A DNA stretch of 64,000 bases, taken from NCBI GenBank assembly GCA_030684355.1, contig JAUXTN010000211.1:25751-89750 (forward strand), in the 5' to 3' direction. Below, piece by piece: positions 48,387 to 56,447 of this stretch. The first letter of the stretch is position 1, and every line of letters begins with the position of its first letter. The stretch comes from Pseudomonadota bacterium. Its GTDB lineage: Bacteria; Myxococcota_A; UBA796; SXON01. The notes beneath the pieces are model-generated. The model made no database searches and had not been told where the DNA came from. It saw nothing but the letters and a program-made list of their open reading frames with translations. The position numbers were made by a program, and so were the translations under genes.

Positions 48387-49894
48387 GCCCCCCCGTGGAC
48401 CACGACGGGAGCCCGCCGATCGCGCCTCCGGGGCCGATCGTGGCGGTGATCGGCGCGGGCCTCGCGGGGCTCTCGGCGGCGGTGTACCTGCGCCGGGCGG
48501 GGTACCGGGTGCGCGTGTACGATCCCGCCCCGATGGGCGGCAAGGCCCGCACCCTCGAGCCGCGGCCGGGTTGGCGCATCGAGTGGGGGCCGCACTCGTT
48601 CACGAGCCGGGCGTACGCCTTGTTCGATCTCGCGGCCCTGCTCGGCGTCGGCGACCGCACCGTCCGGCTCGGCGCCGCCGCGAACACCCGCTTCCTCGTG
48701 CGCGGCGGGCGGCTCCGCAAGGCGCCGTTCGGCGGCGGGATCCGCCTCGGCGAGGCCCTGGGGCTCGTCGCCGGGCTCTTCCGCCGCGTCCCCGACGTGC
48801 CGGGGGAGAGCGTGCGCGAGTGGGTGCGCCGCCGGTTCGGGGAGGCCTTCGCCCGCGGCCCGTTGGACGCCATGATGACCGGCATCTGGGCGAGCGACCC
48901 CGCTACGATCGAGATGAACGCGGCGTTTCCGACGGTGACCGACCTCGTGCGCACGGAGGGCACCGTCTTCCGGGCCCTCCGGGAGATGCAGCGGCTCGCG
49001 CGCCGGATGCGGGCGTCCGGGGCGGCGCGGGAGGCGGGGACCTGGGGGTTTCCGCTCGGCATGGGCGAGCTCGTCGACGCCGCCCGTGCGCACCTCGGTG
49101 ACGATGCGGTGCGCGTCGCGGCGGTGAGCGGCATCGCCCGGGTGGACGGGGGCTACGCGGTCACCTCCGGGGGCACCTCCGGGGGCACCTCCGGGGGCAC
49201 CGTCGAGACCGTCGACGCCGTCATCCTCGCCACCGAGGCGCCCGCGGCCGCCCGCCTCCTCGCGGACCTCGCCCCCGACGCCGCCGTCGCGCTCGGCGAG
49301 GTCGTCTACGCCCCGCTCGCGGTCGCCCATTGGCTCGCGCCCGACGCGGCCCTGCCGCACGGCTTCGGTTACCTCGCCCCCGAAGCCGAGGCCCGTGACG
49401 TGCTCGGCACCATCTTCGTCTCCGACCTCTACCCGGACCGCGTCCCCGCCGGCCACCGCGCCTTCGCGACGATGCTCGGCGGCGGGCGCCACCCCGAGCG
49501 CGTCGGCCTCGACGACGCCGCGGTGAAGCGCATGCTGGAGGCCGAGCACCTCCAGCTCACCGGGCGCTCCGTCACCATCTCCGACCTCCACGTCGTCCGC
49601 CACGCCCACGCGGTCGCGCCGCCGCGGGTCGGGGAGGGCGGGCATGCCGGCCGCATCGCGCGCATCGAGGCCGCGCTCCCGCTCGGGGTCTTCGTCGCGG
49701 GCGCGTGGTGCGGCGCGGGCGCGATGGACGACGCCATCCGCTCGGGTCGGGAAGCCGCGGAGCGGGTCGAGTCCGGCGCCTCCTGGGGCGGGGGGCAGGC
49801 CCCCCGCAACGCCCCCCGGGACGGATCGTCCACCGTCACGCCCGCCTCGACCCCGCCGCGCGGGTCGGACTCCGGAGGCCGCCATGTCGCCTGA
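48383..49894 (+). CDS. hemY: Protoporphyrinogen oxidase, HemY/HemG FAD type
   Basis: 503 residues. The FAD fold begins IVAVIGAGLAGLSAAVYLRRAG and ends FVAGAWCGAGAMDDAIRSGREAAERV. WGPHSFTSRA, WASDPATIEMNAAFPTV and TWGFPLGMGELVDAA match protoporphyrinogen oxidases. It makes protoporphyrin IX (or acts at the coproporphyrin step in some bacteria). An SGGT repeat encoded by a minisatellite lies near residue 265. The last 40 residues are a Pro/Ser/Gly-rich tail, unusual for the family. It overlaps hemA by 11 bases in another frame. Confidence 0.88.
   Translation: MSPPVDHDGSPPIAPPGPIVAVIGAGLAGLSAAVYLRRAGYRVRVYDPAPMGGKARTLEPRPGWRIEWGPHSFTSRAYALFDLAALLGVGDRTVRLGAAANTRFLVRGGRLRKAPFGGGIRLGEALGLVAGLFRRVPDVPGESVREWVRRRFGEAFARGPLDAMMTGIWASDPATIEMNAAFPTVTDLVRTEGTVFRALREMQRLARRMRASGAAREAGTWGFPLGMGELVDAARAHLGDDAVRVAAVSGIARVDGGYAVTSGGTSGGTSGGTVETVDAVILATEAPAAARLLADLAPDAAVALGEVVYAPLAVAHWLAPDAALPHGFGYLAPEAEARDVLGTIFVSDLYPDRVPAGHRAFATMLGGGRHPERVGLDDAAVKRMLEAEHLQLTGRSVTISDLHVVRHAHAVAPPRVGEGGHAGRIARIEAALPLGVFVAGAWCGAGAMDDAIRSGREAAERVESGASWGGGQAPRNAPRDGSSTVTPASTPPRGSDSGGRHVA
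49163..49198 (+). repeat. 12-bp minisatellite, three copies, in hemY
   Basis: Three perfect units ACCTCCGGGGGC at 49163-49198 encode Thr-Ser-Gly-Gly repeats in a surface loop. As in the AsmA-like gene, the unit keeps the reading frame. Confidence 0.95.
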
Positions 49895-51008
49895 CTCGGC
49901 CCCGTTGGTCGCGGTCTCCCTCACCTGGCGCGAGGCCTCGAGCGCGATGCGCGCCCGGGCGAGCGCGCCGCTGGATCCGGCGCTCTACACCGCCCTCCGC
50001 GCGCACGGCGTCGAGGGCCTGGTGGAGGTGCACACCTGCGCCCGCTCGCTCTGGCTCGCCGCCACGGCGCAGGCGCCGTGGGTCGGCGCGCTCCTCCAGT
50101 CCAACGTCGCCGCCCGCTGCGGGGGCGAGGTGCTCCCCGTCGTCTACGAGCAGGTCGACGCCGCGCGGCACGCGCTGCGGGTGGCGCTGGGGCTCGACTC
50201 CTACGTCCAGGGCGAGTCGGACATCGGCGGGCAGTTCCTCGCCGCGTTCGACGCCGCGCGGGCCGCCGGCCACAGCGCCGTCACGCTCAACCTCCTCCAG
50301 CAGTCCGCCTCCCGCCTCCTCTCCGAGGGGCGCGAGGCCGGCTTCGTGCGGCCCAACCGCGGCCTCGGTCAGCTCGCCGTCACGGCGCTGTTGAGCCGTG
50401 GGGTCGATTTGTCCGTGCCCGTCGCGGTCATCGGGGCCGGCGCCATCGGCGGGCGCGTGGTCGCCTCGCTCCGCCGCGCCGGGGCCGCGCCGCCGACCGT
50501 CTACAACCGCACGCCGCGGCTCGAGACCCTCCCGCTCGACCAGGTCGCCGGGGGCGGCCACGCCGCCGCCGTCGTGTGCACCGCCGGCCCCGCGCGCTGG
50601 TTCCTCCCCGGCGCCGGGCTCTCCGTCGTCGTCGACCTCGGCATGCCCGCCCAGGTCGCGGACGTGCCCGCGTGCGTCGGCCTCGACGCCCTGCTCGCCG
50701 GCGATCCCCTCCGCCTCCCGGACGAGCGGCTCCGCGCCGCCGAGGACGCCGTGGAGCGCGAGATCGGGGGCTTGCTCGCCCGCGTGCGCACGGTGCAATG
50801 GCAACGCGGCCTCGCCGGCGCCTCCACGCTAAGGGACCAGTTCCTCGACAACGAGCTGGATCACCTGCTCGCCGACGCGACCTGCGGGTTGAGCGAGGAT
50901 CAGCAACGAAAGGTGCGCATGGCCGCCCGCGGCGCGCTCCGCCAATACAGCCACCGGATGCTGACCTGGATCAAGCAGGAGCTCTCGGTGCCCGAGGAGA
51001 ACGGATGA
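49884..51008 (+). CDS. hemA: Glutamyl-tRNA reductase, divergent
   Basis: 374 residues, shorter than typical (about 420). First committed step of the C5 pathway: NADPH-dependent reduction of glutamyl-tRNA to glutamate-1-semialdehyde. The catalytic Cys (about 52) is kept in VHTCARSLWL, where canonical enzymes have TCNRTE. GLDSYVQGESDIGGQFLAAFDAARAAG corresponds to the conserved GExQILGQ region, and the NADPH fold is VPVAVIGAGAIGGRVVASL. The replaced residues next to the Cys and the short length mark a divergent member; context supports the assignment. ATGA overlap with hemC. Confidence 0.83.
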   Translation: MSPDSAPLVAVSLTWREASSAMRARASAPLDPALYTALRAHGVEGLVEVHTCARSLWLAATAQAPWVGALLQSNVAARCGGEVLPVVYEQVDAARHALRVALGLDSYVQGESDIGGQFLAAFDAARAAGHSAVTLNLLQQSASRLLSEGREAGFVRPNRGLGQLAVTALLSRGVDLSVPVAVIGAGAIGGRVVASLRRAGAAPPTVYNRTPRLETLPLDQVAGGGHAAAVVCTAGPARWFLPGAGLSVVVDLGMPAQVADVPACVGLDALLAGDPLRLPDERLRAAEDAVEREIGGLLARVRTVQWQRGLAGASTLRDQFLDNELDHLLADATCGLSEDQQRKVRMAARGALRQYSHRMLTWIKQELSVPEENG

Positions 51009-51910
51009 CCCTGCGGCTTGGCACACGCAAGAGCGAGCTCGCGCTCACCCAGAGCGGGATGGTGGCGCGGGCGATCGGCCCAGATGTCGAGCTCGTCGGT
51101 GTCACCACCGAGGGCGACCGCCTCGTGGACGTGCCGCTCGACAGCACCCTCCGGAAGGGCTTCTTCACCGAGGCGCTCGAGGCCGGCCTCCGCGACGGGA
51201 CGCTCGACCTCGCGGTGCACTCCCTGAAGGACCTCCCGCTCCAGCAGCCCGAGGGCTTGGTGCTCGCGGCGGTGCCCCCGCGCGAGTCCCTCGCCGACCT
51301 GCTCCTCGTGCGGGAAGAGGCGTGGGACGCCGCGGCCCCCGCGCTCCCGCTCCGCGCCTTCGCGAAGGTGGGCGCCGCGTCCGAGCGTCGGCAGTGGCTG
51401 GTCCGCACGCTGCGCGCGGACTGCGACCCCGCCTTCCTCCGCGGCAACGTCCCCACCCGCGTCGGCCGTCTGCGCGAGGGCAAGTACGACGCCATCGTCC
51501 TCGCCGAGGCCGGCGTGCGGCGGCTCGGGCTGAAGCTGGAGGGGCTCCGCGTCGTGCGGCTCCTCCCGACCCAGTGGCCCAACGCCGCGGGGCAGGGCGC
51601 GTTGGCGTTGCAGTGCCGCGCGGATGACCGGGTCACGCGGGCGCGGCTCGAGAAGCTCCACGACCCCGTCACCGCCGCCGCCGTCGACCGCGAGCGCGGC
51701 TGGCTCGGCGCGCTCGGCGGGGGCTGCTCGGTCCCGTTCGGGGCGGCGGTGTACGCGGGCGGCTGGGCGATGGGGCTCGCGAAGGACGGCGCCTTCCGGT
51801 TGCGACGCGGCGTGGACCTCGCCGAGGGGGATACGGCGTTGCGCGCGCTCCTCGACGGCGATCCGGGCGAGGGGTTCGATGGACCGATCTGGGAGGTCTG
51901 GAATGGATAG
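51005..51910 (+). CDS. hemC: Hydroxymethylbilane synthase (porphobilinogen deaminase)
   Basis: 301 residues, usual length. Polymerises four porphobilinogens. LRLGTRKSELALTQ, the catalytic Asp in LAVHSLKDLP, RGNVPTRVGRLREGKYDAIVLAEAGVRRLG and the dipyrromethane-cofactor Cys in LGGGCSVPFGA are all present. Overlaps hemA by four bases and hemL by eight bases. Confidence 0.96.
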   Translation: MTLRLGTRKSELALTQSGMVARAIGPDVELVGVTTEGDRLVDVPLDSTLRKGFFTEALEAGLRDGTLDLAVHSLKDLPLQQPEGLVLAAVPPRESLADLLLVREEAWDAAAPALPLRAFAKVGAASERRQWLVRTLRADCDPAFLRGNVPTRVGRLREGKYDAIVLAEAGVRRLGLKLEGLRVVRLLPTQWPNAAGQGALALQCRADDRVTRARLEKLHDPVTAAAVDRERGWLGALGGGCSVPFGAAVYAGGWAMGLAKDGAFRLRRGVDLAEGDTALRALLDGDPGEGFDGPIWEVWNG

Positions 51911-53156
51911 GCACGAGTCGCTCTTCGCGCGCGCCCAGGGCGTGCTCCCCGGCGGGGTCAGCAGCCCCGTCCGCGCGTTCAAGTCCGTCGGCGGGCACCC
52001 GCGCTACATCGTGCGGGGCGAGGGCGCGACGCTGGTCGGCGCCGAGGGCGAGCGCTGGACCGACTTCTGCCTCGCCTGGGGCCCGCTCATCCTCGGGCAT
52101 GCGCACCCCTCGATCGTCGAGGCCGTCACGCGGTCCGTGCGCGACGGCGTGGCGTTCGGCACGGTCCACGAGGGCGAGATCGAGCTCGGCGAGAAGATCC
52201 TCCAGGCGTTCCCCGGACGGGACCGCGTGCGGCTCGTCTGCACCGGCACCGAGGCGGTGATGACCGCGCTGCGCATCGCGCGGGGGGCCACCGGGCGCCC
52301 CAAGGTGCTGAAGTTCGGCGGGTGCTACCACGGCCACGGCGACGGCATGCTGGTGAAGGCCGGCAGCGGCCTCGTGACGCTCGGCGTCGGGGACAGCGCG
52401 GGGGTCTCTCCGGCGGTGGCCGCGGACACCGTGGTCGTGCCGCTCGACGACGAGCAGGCGCTGGACGACGCCTTCGCGAAGTGGGGCGACGAGATCGCCG
52501 CCGCCATCGTCGAGCCGCTCCCCGCGAACAACGGCCTCCTCACGCAGCGTCCGGAGTGGCTCCGCCACCTCCGCGCCGCGTGTACCAAGCACGGCGCGCT
52601 GCTCATCCTCGACGAGGTCATCACCGGCTTCCGCTTCGGCTACCACGGCTACGAGCGCGTCGTGGACGTGCCCGCCGACCTCACGACCCTCGGCAAGATC
52701 GTCGGCGGCGGCATGCCGGTCGCGGCGGTCGTCGGGCGCGCCGCGGAGATGGACCTCCTCGCGCCGAAGGGCCCCGTCTACCAGGCCGGGACGATGGCCG
52801 GGAACCCCGTGTGCGTGGCCGCGGGCATCGCGACCCTCGACGTGCTCGCCAAGGGCGACGTCTACGCCCACCTCGACGCCCTGGGGCGGCACTTCGACGC
52901 CCTCCCCAAGCGCTCGCGCTGGGTGCGCCAGGGCCCGATCCTCTGGCCGTGGCTCGGCGCCGGCGAGCCGCCGCGCACCGACAGCGCCATCCCGTCCTCC
53001 GTGCGCGCCCCGTTCGGGAAGATGCACGCCGCGTGGCTCGAGGCCGGCATCTACTTCCCGCCGTCCGCCTTCGAGGTCGGCTTCCTCTGCTCGGCCCACA
53101 CCACCGGGGACCTCGACCGGCTCGTGGAGGTCGCGGAGCGTGCGCTCGACGATTGA
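51903..53156 (+). CDS. hemL: Glutamate-1-semialdehyde 2,1-aminomutase
   Basis: 417 residues. PLP enzyme forming 5-aminolevulinate. The PLP Lys is in LTTLGKIVGGGMPVAAVVG, with LLILDEVITGFRFG upstream and GVSSPVRAFKSVGG at the N-terminus. The TGTEAVMTALRIAR helix is canonical. The mid-C-terminal part (KRSRWVRQGPILWPWLGAGEPPRTDSAI) is shortened and divergent from E. coli HemL. The GTG start of the histidine kinase lies inside this gene, 17 bases from its end, tying the two-component system to the heme operon. Confidence 0.94.
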   Translation: MDRHESLFARAQGVLPGGVSSPVRAFKSVGGHPRYIVRGEGATLVGAEGERWTDFCLAWGPLILGHAHPSIVEAVTRSVRDGVAFGTVHEGEIELGEKILQAFPGRDRVRLVCTGTEAVMTALRIARGATGRPKVLKFGGCYHGHGDGMLVKAGSGLVTLGVGDSAGVSPAVAADTVVVPLDDEQALDDAFAKWGDEIAAAIVEPLPANNGLLTQRPEWLRHLRAACTKHGALLILDEVITGFRFGYHGYERVVDVPADLTTLGKIVGGGMPVAAVVGRAAEMDLLAPKGPVYQAGTMAGNPVCVAAGIATLDVLAKGDVYAHLDALGRHFDALPKRSRWVRQGPILWPWLGAGEPPRTDSAIPSSVRAPFGKMHAAWLEAGIYFPPSAFEVGFLCSAHTTGDLDRLVEVAERALDD

Positions 53157-54090
53157 GCGGCAGGCGCGGTGGGCGAACATCGCCTACGGCGTCACCCTGT
53201 TCCTCCTCGCGCTGCTCGGCGCGTGGTGGACCGTGCTCATCGCGCGCCTCGTCGACGAGAACCACCAGCTCTCGCTCGCGCTCTCGGGGCCCACCGCCGA
53301 GGTGATCGCGGAGTACAGCCGGAAGCGGCTGATGCTCATCGGCGAGAGCGTGTCGCTCACCGTGCTCGCGGTCATCCTCGCCGGGATGGTCGTGCGCTTC
53401 GCCCGGCGCGAGCGTGCGCAGGTCCAGCGCCTCGAAGGGGTGATGGCGGCGAGCACGCACGAGCTGAAGACCCCCATCGCCGGCATGAAAGCGCTCCTCG
53501 AGTCCCTCCGGAGCGGGGTGCTGCCCCCCGAGAAGATGAACCCCTACCTGGACAAGGGGCTCGTGTCCGCCGAGCGGCTGGAGCACCTCGTCGAGAGCAT
53601 CCTGGCGTACCAGGCGGCCGTCGCCCGCCGCACGAAGGACCTCGAGGCCCGCCCGCTCGAGGCCTGGGTGACCGCCGTGCTGGACCACCACCTCGCCTCG
53701 CCCGGCAGCGCCCCGGTGGACTGTGACCTCGGCGACGCCGGCGTCCTCCCCGTGCGCGCCGCCGCGGACCCCTTCCGGGTCATCCTGGAGAACCTCTTCG
53801 ACAACGCGCGCAAGTACGGCAAGGACGGCGCCGTGCGGATCCGCGCCAGGACGGAAGGCGAGCGCGTCGGGCTCCTGGTCATCGACGAGGGCGTCGGGTT
53901 CGCGCCGGAGGACGCCCGGGCGCTGTTCGAGCCCTACCAGCGCGGCGGGGGCGCGGAGCGGCGCCACGGCACGGGGCTCGGGCTCTACATCGCGCGCACC
54001 CTCGCGCAGAGCCTCGAGGGGGATCTCCGCGCCGAGAGCGCGGGGGTGGGGAAGGGCGCGACCTTCACCCTCTGGTTGCGCCGGGGATAG
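53140..54090 (+). CDS. Membrane sensor histidine kinase
   Basis: 316 residues. Two membrane helices (about 14-36 and 68-88) flank a small periplasmic loop of about 30 residues. The phosphoacceptor His is in STHELKTPIAGM (H about 107), the N box is ENLFDNARKYG, and G boxes are DEGVGFAPEDA and GTGLGLYIA. The catalytic domain is complete. The GTG start inside hemL is preceded by GGAGG nine bases away. The tiny sensor loop suggests sensing within the membrane. The response regulator follows after 73 bases. Confidence 0.9.
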   Translation: MRSTIERQARWANIAYGVTLFLLALLGAWWTVLIARLVDENHQLSLALSGPTAEVIAEYSRKRLMLIGESVSLTVLAVILAGMVVRFARRERAQVQRLEGVMAASTHELKTPIAGMKALLESLRSGVLPPEKMNPYLDKGLVSAERLEHLVESILAYQAAVARRTKDLEARPLEAWVTAVLDHHLASPGSAPVDCDLGDAGVLPVRAAADPFRVILENLFDNARKYGKDGAVRIRARTEGERVGLLVIDEGVGFAPEDARALFEPYQRGGGAERRHGTGLGLYIARTLAQSLEGDLRAESAGVGKGATFTLWLRRG

Positions 54091-54163
54091 CGCCCGCGGG
54101 CGGGGCGCGCGTCGTCGGCCCGTGCTTCCGGACCTCGGGAGGACGAGATAGGGGGCGAGCGCG

Positions 54164-54856
54164 ATGAGCGAACGGATCCTGCTGGTCGAGGACGAAGCGT
54201 TGGTGGCGGACATGGTCCGCCTCAACCTGGAGCACGCGGGCTTCCGCGTGGAGAGCGTCACGTCTGGGACCGAGGGGCTCGAGCGCCTCTGCACCCAGGC
54301 CTACGATCTCGTGCTGCTCGACGTCATGCTGCCCGGGATGGACGGCTTCGAGGTCGCCCGGCGGGCGCGTGCCAAGGGGGTCGTGACCCCCGTGATCATG
54401 CTGACCGCGCGCGGGGAGACCCAGGCGAAGGTCGCCGGGCTCGACGCGGGCGCGGACGACTACCTCACCAAGCCCTTCGCCATGCCCGAGCTGCTGGCGC
54501 GCGTGCGGGCGCTGATCCGCCGCCACACGGCCGCGCGCGGGGTGCCGTCGTCGCGCGAGGTCCGGTTCGGCGTCTACCGCGTGAACTTCGACACGCGCGA
54601 GGCGATGACGAACGAGGGCCGGGTGACGCTCACGGAGCGGGAGTGCGCGCTCCTGGAATTCCTCGCGGGGCGGGAAGGCGAGCTGCTGCCGCGCACCGAC
54701 ATCCTCGAGAACGTCTGGGGGATGGACCGCTTCCCGACGGCGCGAACGGTGGACAACTACGTGTTGCGCCTCCGGAAGCTGTTCGAGCCCGATCCCGAGG
54801 ACCCCGTCTACTTCCAGACGGTGCGCGGCCGCGGCTATCGGTTCGTGGGGGGCTAG
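54164..54856 (+). CDS. OmpR-family response regulator
   Basis: 230 residues. Receiver with VEDE acidic pocket, phosphoacceptor Asp about 53 in LVLLDVMLPGMDG and Lys in YLTKPFAMPELLARV, then an OmpR/PhoB winged helix (LTERECALLEFLAGREGELLPRTDILENVWGMD ... RTVDNYVLRLRKLFEPDPEDPVYFQTVRGRGYRF). Pairs with the kinase just upstream. Targets unknown; regulation of the heme operon is a simple hypothesis from linkage. Confidence 0.94.
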   Translation: MSERILLVEDEALVADMVRLNLEHAGFRVESVTSGTEGLERLCTQAYDLVLLDVMLPGMDGFEVARRARAKGVVTPVIMLTARGETQAKVAGLDAGADDYLTKPFAMPELLARVRALIRRHTAARGVPSSREVRFGVYRVNFDTREAMTNEGRVTLTERECALLEFLAGREGELLPRTDILENVWGMDRFPTARTVDNYVLRLRKLFEPDPEDPVYFQTVRGRGYRFVGG

Positions 54857-54859
54857 GCG

Positions 54860-55420
54860 ATGGGCGGCCTCGCGCAGTTGCTGAACACCGTCATCGGGAT
54901 CCTCGGCCTGCATCTGGAGCCTTGGATGGCCCCGGCGGGCCTCCTCGTCGCCATCCTGCTCGCGTGGCCGTGGATCCGCGTCAACCTCCGCACGGGGGAC
55001 GCCCGCAAGCTGATGATCCGCGCGGCGCGGGAGCGGGGCGCCGAGCGGGAGCGGCTGGAGAACGAGGCGCTCGCGATGGTGGGGAACGGCCCGGACGGCC
55101 TCGTCGTGGTCGCGAAGGCGGCCGTGGAGCAGGGCCGCAAGGAGCTGGCGGCGCGCGCCGTGGCGAAGCTCCGGACCAGCGGCAAGCGGCTCCCCGACCT
55201 CCGCAAGCTGGAGCGCGCGTTGGAGCCCTCCCTCCCGGGAACCCCCGCGGAGGCCGCGCTGCTCGTCGAGCGGCTCCTCGCGACGGGCATGACCGAAGAG
55301 GCGCGGTCGCGGCTGACCCAGGCGCGCCGGAAGTGGCCCTTCGACGACGAGCTGGAGGTGCTCGTCGAGCGGGTGGCGACGCCGCCGGCAGCGCCAGGGG
55401 TGGATTCGGCCCAGGCGTAG
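54860..55420 (+). CDS. Membrane-anchored helical protein of unknown function
   Basis: 186 residues, three bases after the response regulator. One or two hydrophobic segments near the N-terminus (about 5-45, LAQLLNTVIGILGLHL and MAPAGLLVAILLAWPW) precede a charged helical cytoplasmic part with TPR-like helices (PAEAALLVERLLATGMTEEARSRLTQARRKWPFDDEL). It may assist the two-component system; no family is recognised. Convergent with the VWA-coding segment. Confidence 0.6.
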   Translation: MGGLAQLLNTVIGILGLHLEPWMAPAGLLVAILLAWPWIRVNLRTGDARKLMIRAARERGAERERLENEALAMVGNGPDGLVVVAKAAVEQGRKELAARAVAKLRTSGKRLPDLRKLERALEPSLPGTPAEAALLVERLLATGMTEEARSRLTQARRKWPFDDELEVLVERVATPPAAPGVDSAQA

Positions 55421-55514
55421 GGGCGGGGAGGGGGGCCTCGAGCAGGGCCGCGCGGCGGTGCCCGGCGCCCGAGCGCGCCGCCACCGCGCATGAGGCGGTG
55501 TCGCCACGGGAGCG

Positions 55515-56417
55515 CTACCCCCGGAACAGCTCGCGTACGGCGCGACGGACCACGTCCGGGAGATCGGCGTAGGTGCGGGCGCGGTAGAGTCGCCCGCGGC
55601 CCGCCTGCGCCATGCCGCGGCACGTGCGCGCGCCCTGGGGGTGGTGGTCGCCCAGGTGCACCACGTGGAGCCGCGGGAGCCGCCCGGCGGTGCGCACGGG
55701 GTCCTCGCCGACGTTGGCCACGCCGTCGGTGAGCAGGAGCCCCACGCGCTCGCGACGCGACGAGCGGCGGAGCTGGCTGGCCGCGGCGGAGAGCCCGGCG
55801 TCGATGTTGGTGTAGCCCTGGGCGGGCACGGACAGCACGCGGCGCACGAGCTCGCGGGGCCCCAGCTCCTCGCCGACCCGCACGAGCACGTGCGCGTTGG
55901 TGTCGAACGCGACGACGGCGACGTGCTCCAGCCGGAGGCGGAGGATGGCCGTGGCGACCGCCACCAGCGCGATCTTCTCGCCGGTCATCGACAGCGACAG
56001 GTCCAGGACCGCGACGACGTCGACCTCGCGGGGCACGAGCCGCGTGAGGCGCAGGTCGGCGGGGGCCCACGGGCGGGGCCGCTCCAGCGTGCTCTCGAGG
56101 TCGAGCTCGCCGGCGTCGGGCCAGCCCACCTCCTCGGCGCGATGCGGCCGCGCGGCGTGGCGGAGGAGGCGCCGGGCGTGCGCGAGGATGGCGTCCACCG
56201 CGCGCTCGAGGACGACCTGGCGGTGCAGGGCCGGCAGGGTGCGCTGGAGGCGGTGCCAGCTCGTGGCCGCCGCCCAGCCGGTCGGGAGCGCGTCGCCGGG
56301 GCCGCCGGGCGAGTCCTGGGCGGCGAGGCCGCGGGTCTCGCCCGCGGGGAGGTCGATCGGGGCGGGGTCGATCGGGGCGGGGTCGGCCGCGGCTACGTCG
56401 GGCGCGTCGCCGCTAGT
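55515..56417 (-). CDS. VWA-domain half of a probable recoded AAA+–VWA chelatase-like protein
   Basis: 300 codons read from 56417 down, in the -1 frame relative to the AAA+ gene. A Pro/Asp-rich linker (ADPAPIDPAPIDLPAGE) and a helix (TSWHRLQRTLPALHRQVVLERAVDAILAHARRLL) lead to a VWA domain whose MIDAS is complete: DLSLS, the Thr in GYTNIDAGL and Asp in LLLTDGVAN. No in-frame ATG, GTG or TTG exists between the A9 run and GTG 56198, and that GTG interrupts the helix, so it is a poor start (it would give 227 residues). Reading through the A9 run by -1 recoding gives a 570-residue AAA+–linker–VWA protein, the layout of ChlD/BchD. CTG or rarer starts cannot be excluded. Confidence 0.72.
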   Translation of the reverse strand, partial: TSGDAPDVAAADPAPIDPAPIDLPAGETRGLAAQDSPGGPGDALPTGWAAATSWHRLQRTLPALHRQVVLERAVDAILAHARRLLRHAARPHRAEEVGWPDAGELDLESTLERPRPWAPADLRLTRLVPREVDVVAVLDLSLSMTGEKIALVAVATAILRLRLEHVAVVAFDTNAHVLVRVGEELGPRELVRRVLSVPAQGYTNIDAGLSAAASQLRRSSRRERVGLLLTDGVANVGEDPVRTAGRLPRLHVVHLGDHHPQGARTCRGMAQAGRGRLYRARTYADLPDVVRRAVRELFRG

Positions 56418-56447
56418 TTTTTTTTGAGGTCCGCGAGGACCTCCCCC
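56393..56447 (-). other. Candidate recoding signal: A9 run with SD-like element and downstream stem
   Basis: On the minus strand GGGGGAGG (56440-56447) lies 14 bases before an A9 run (56417-56425). The run ends the AAA+ frame at AAA AAA AAA CTA and enters the VWA frame by a -1 shift (next codon ACT). Downstream, GCGGC and GCCGC can pair across the AAA+ stop codon, from about three bases after the run. The layout recalls dnaX: SD-like stimulator, A-rich slippery site, stem. An A9 run could equally support transcriptional slippage. A 7-bp hairpin GAGGTCC-TCGC-GGACCTC overlaps the SD-like element. Confidence 0.6.

Noticed and set aside
55515..56198. GTG at 56198 as the start of an independent VWA gene
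   Set aside because: It would cut into a continuous amphipathic helix, has no clear SD, and leaves about 70 codons of protein-like open frame upstream unexplained. It is kept only as an alternative.
56415..56447. Hairpin GAGGTCC-TCGC-GGACCTC beside a T9/A9 run as a Rho-independent terminator
   Set aside because: On the coding (minus) strand the stem is followed by A, not T; on the plus strand the T-run precedes the stem. The order is wrong for a terminator in either direction.
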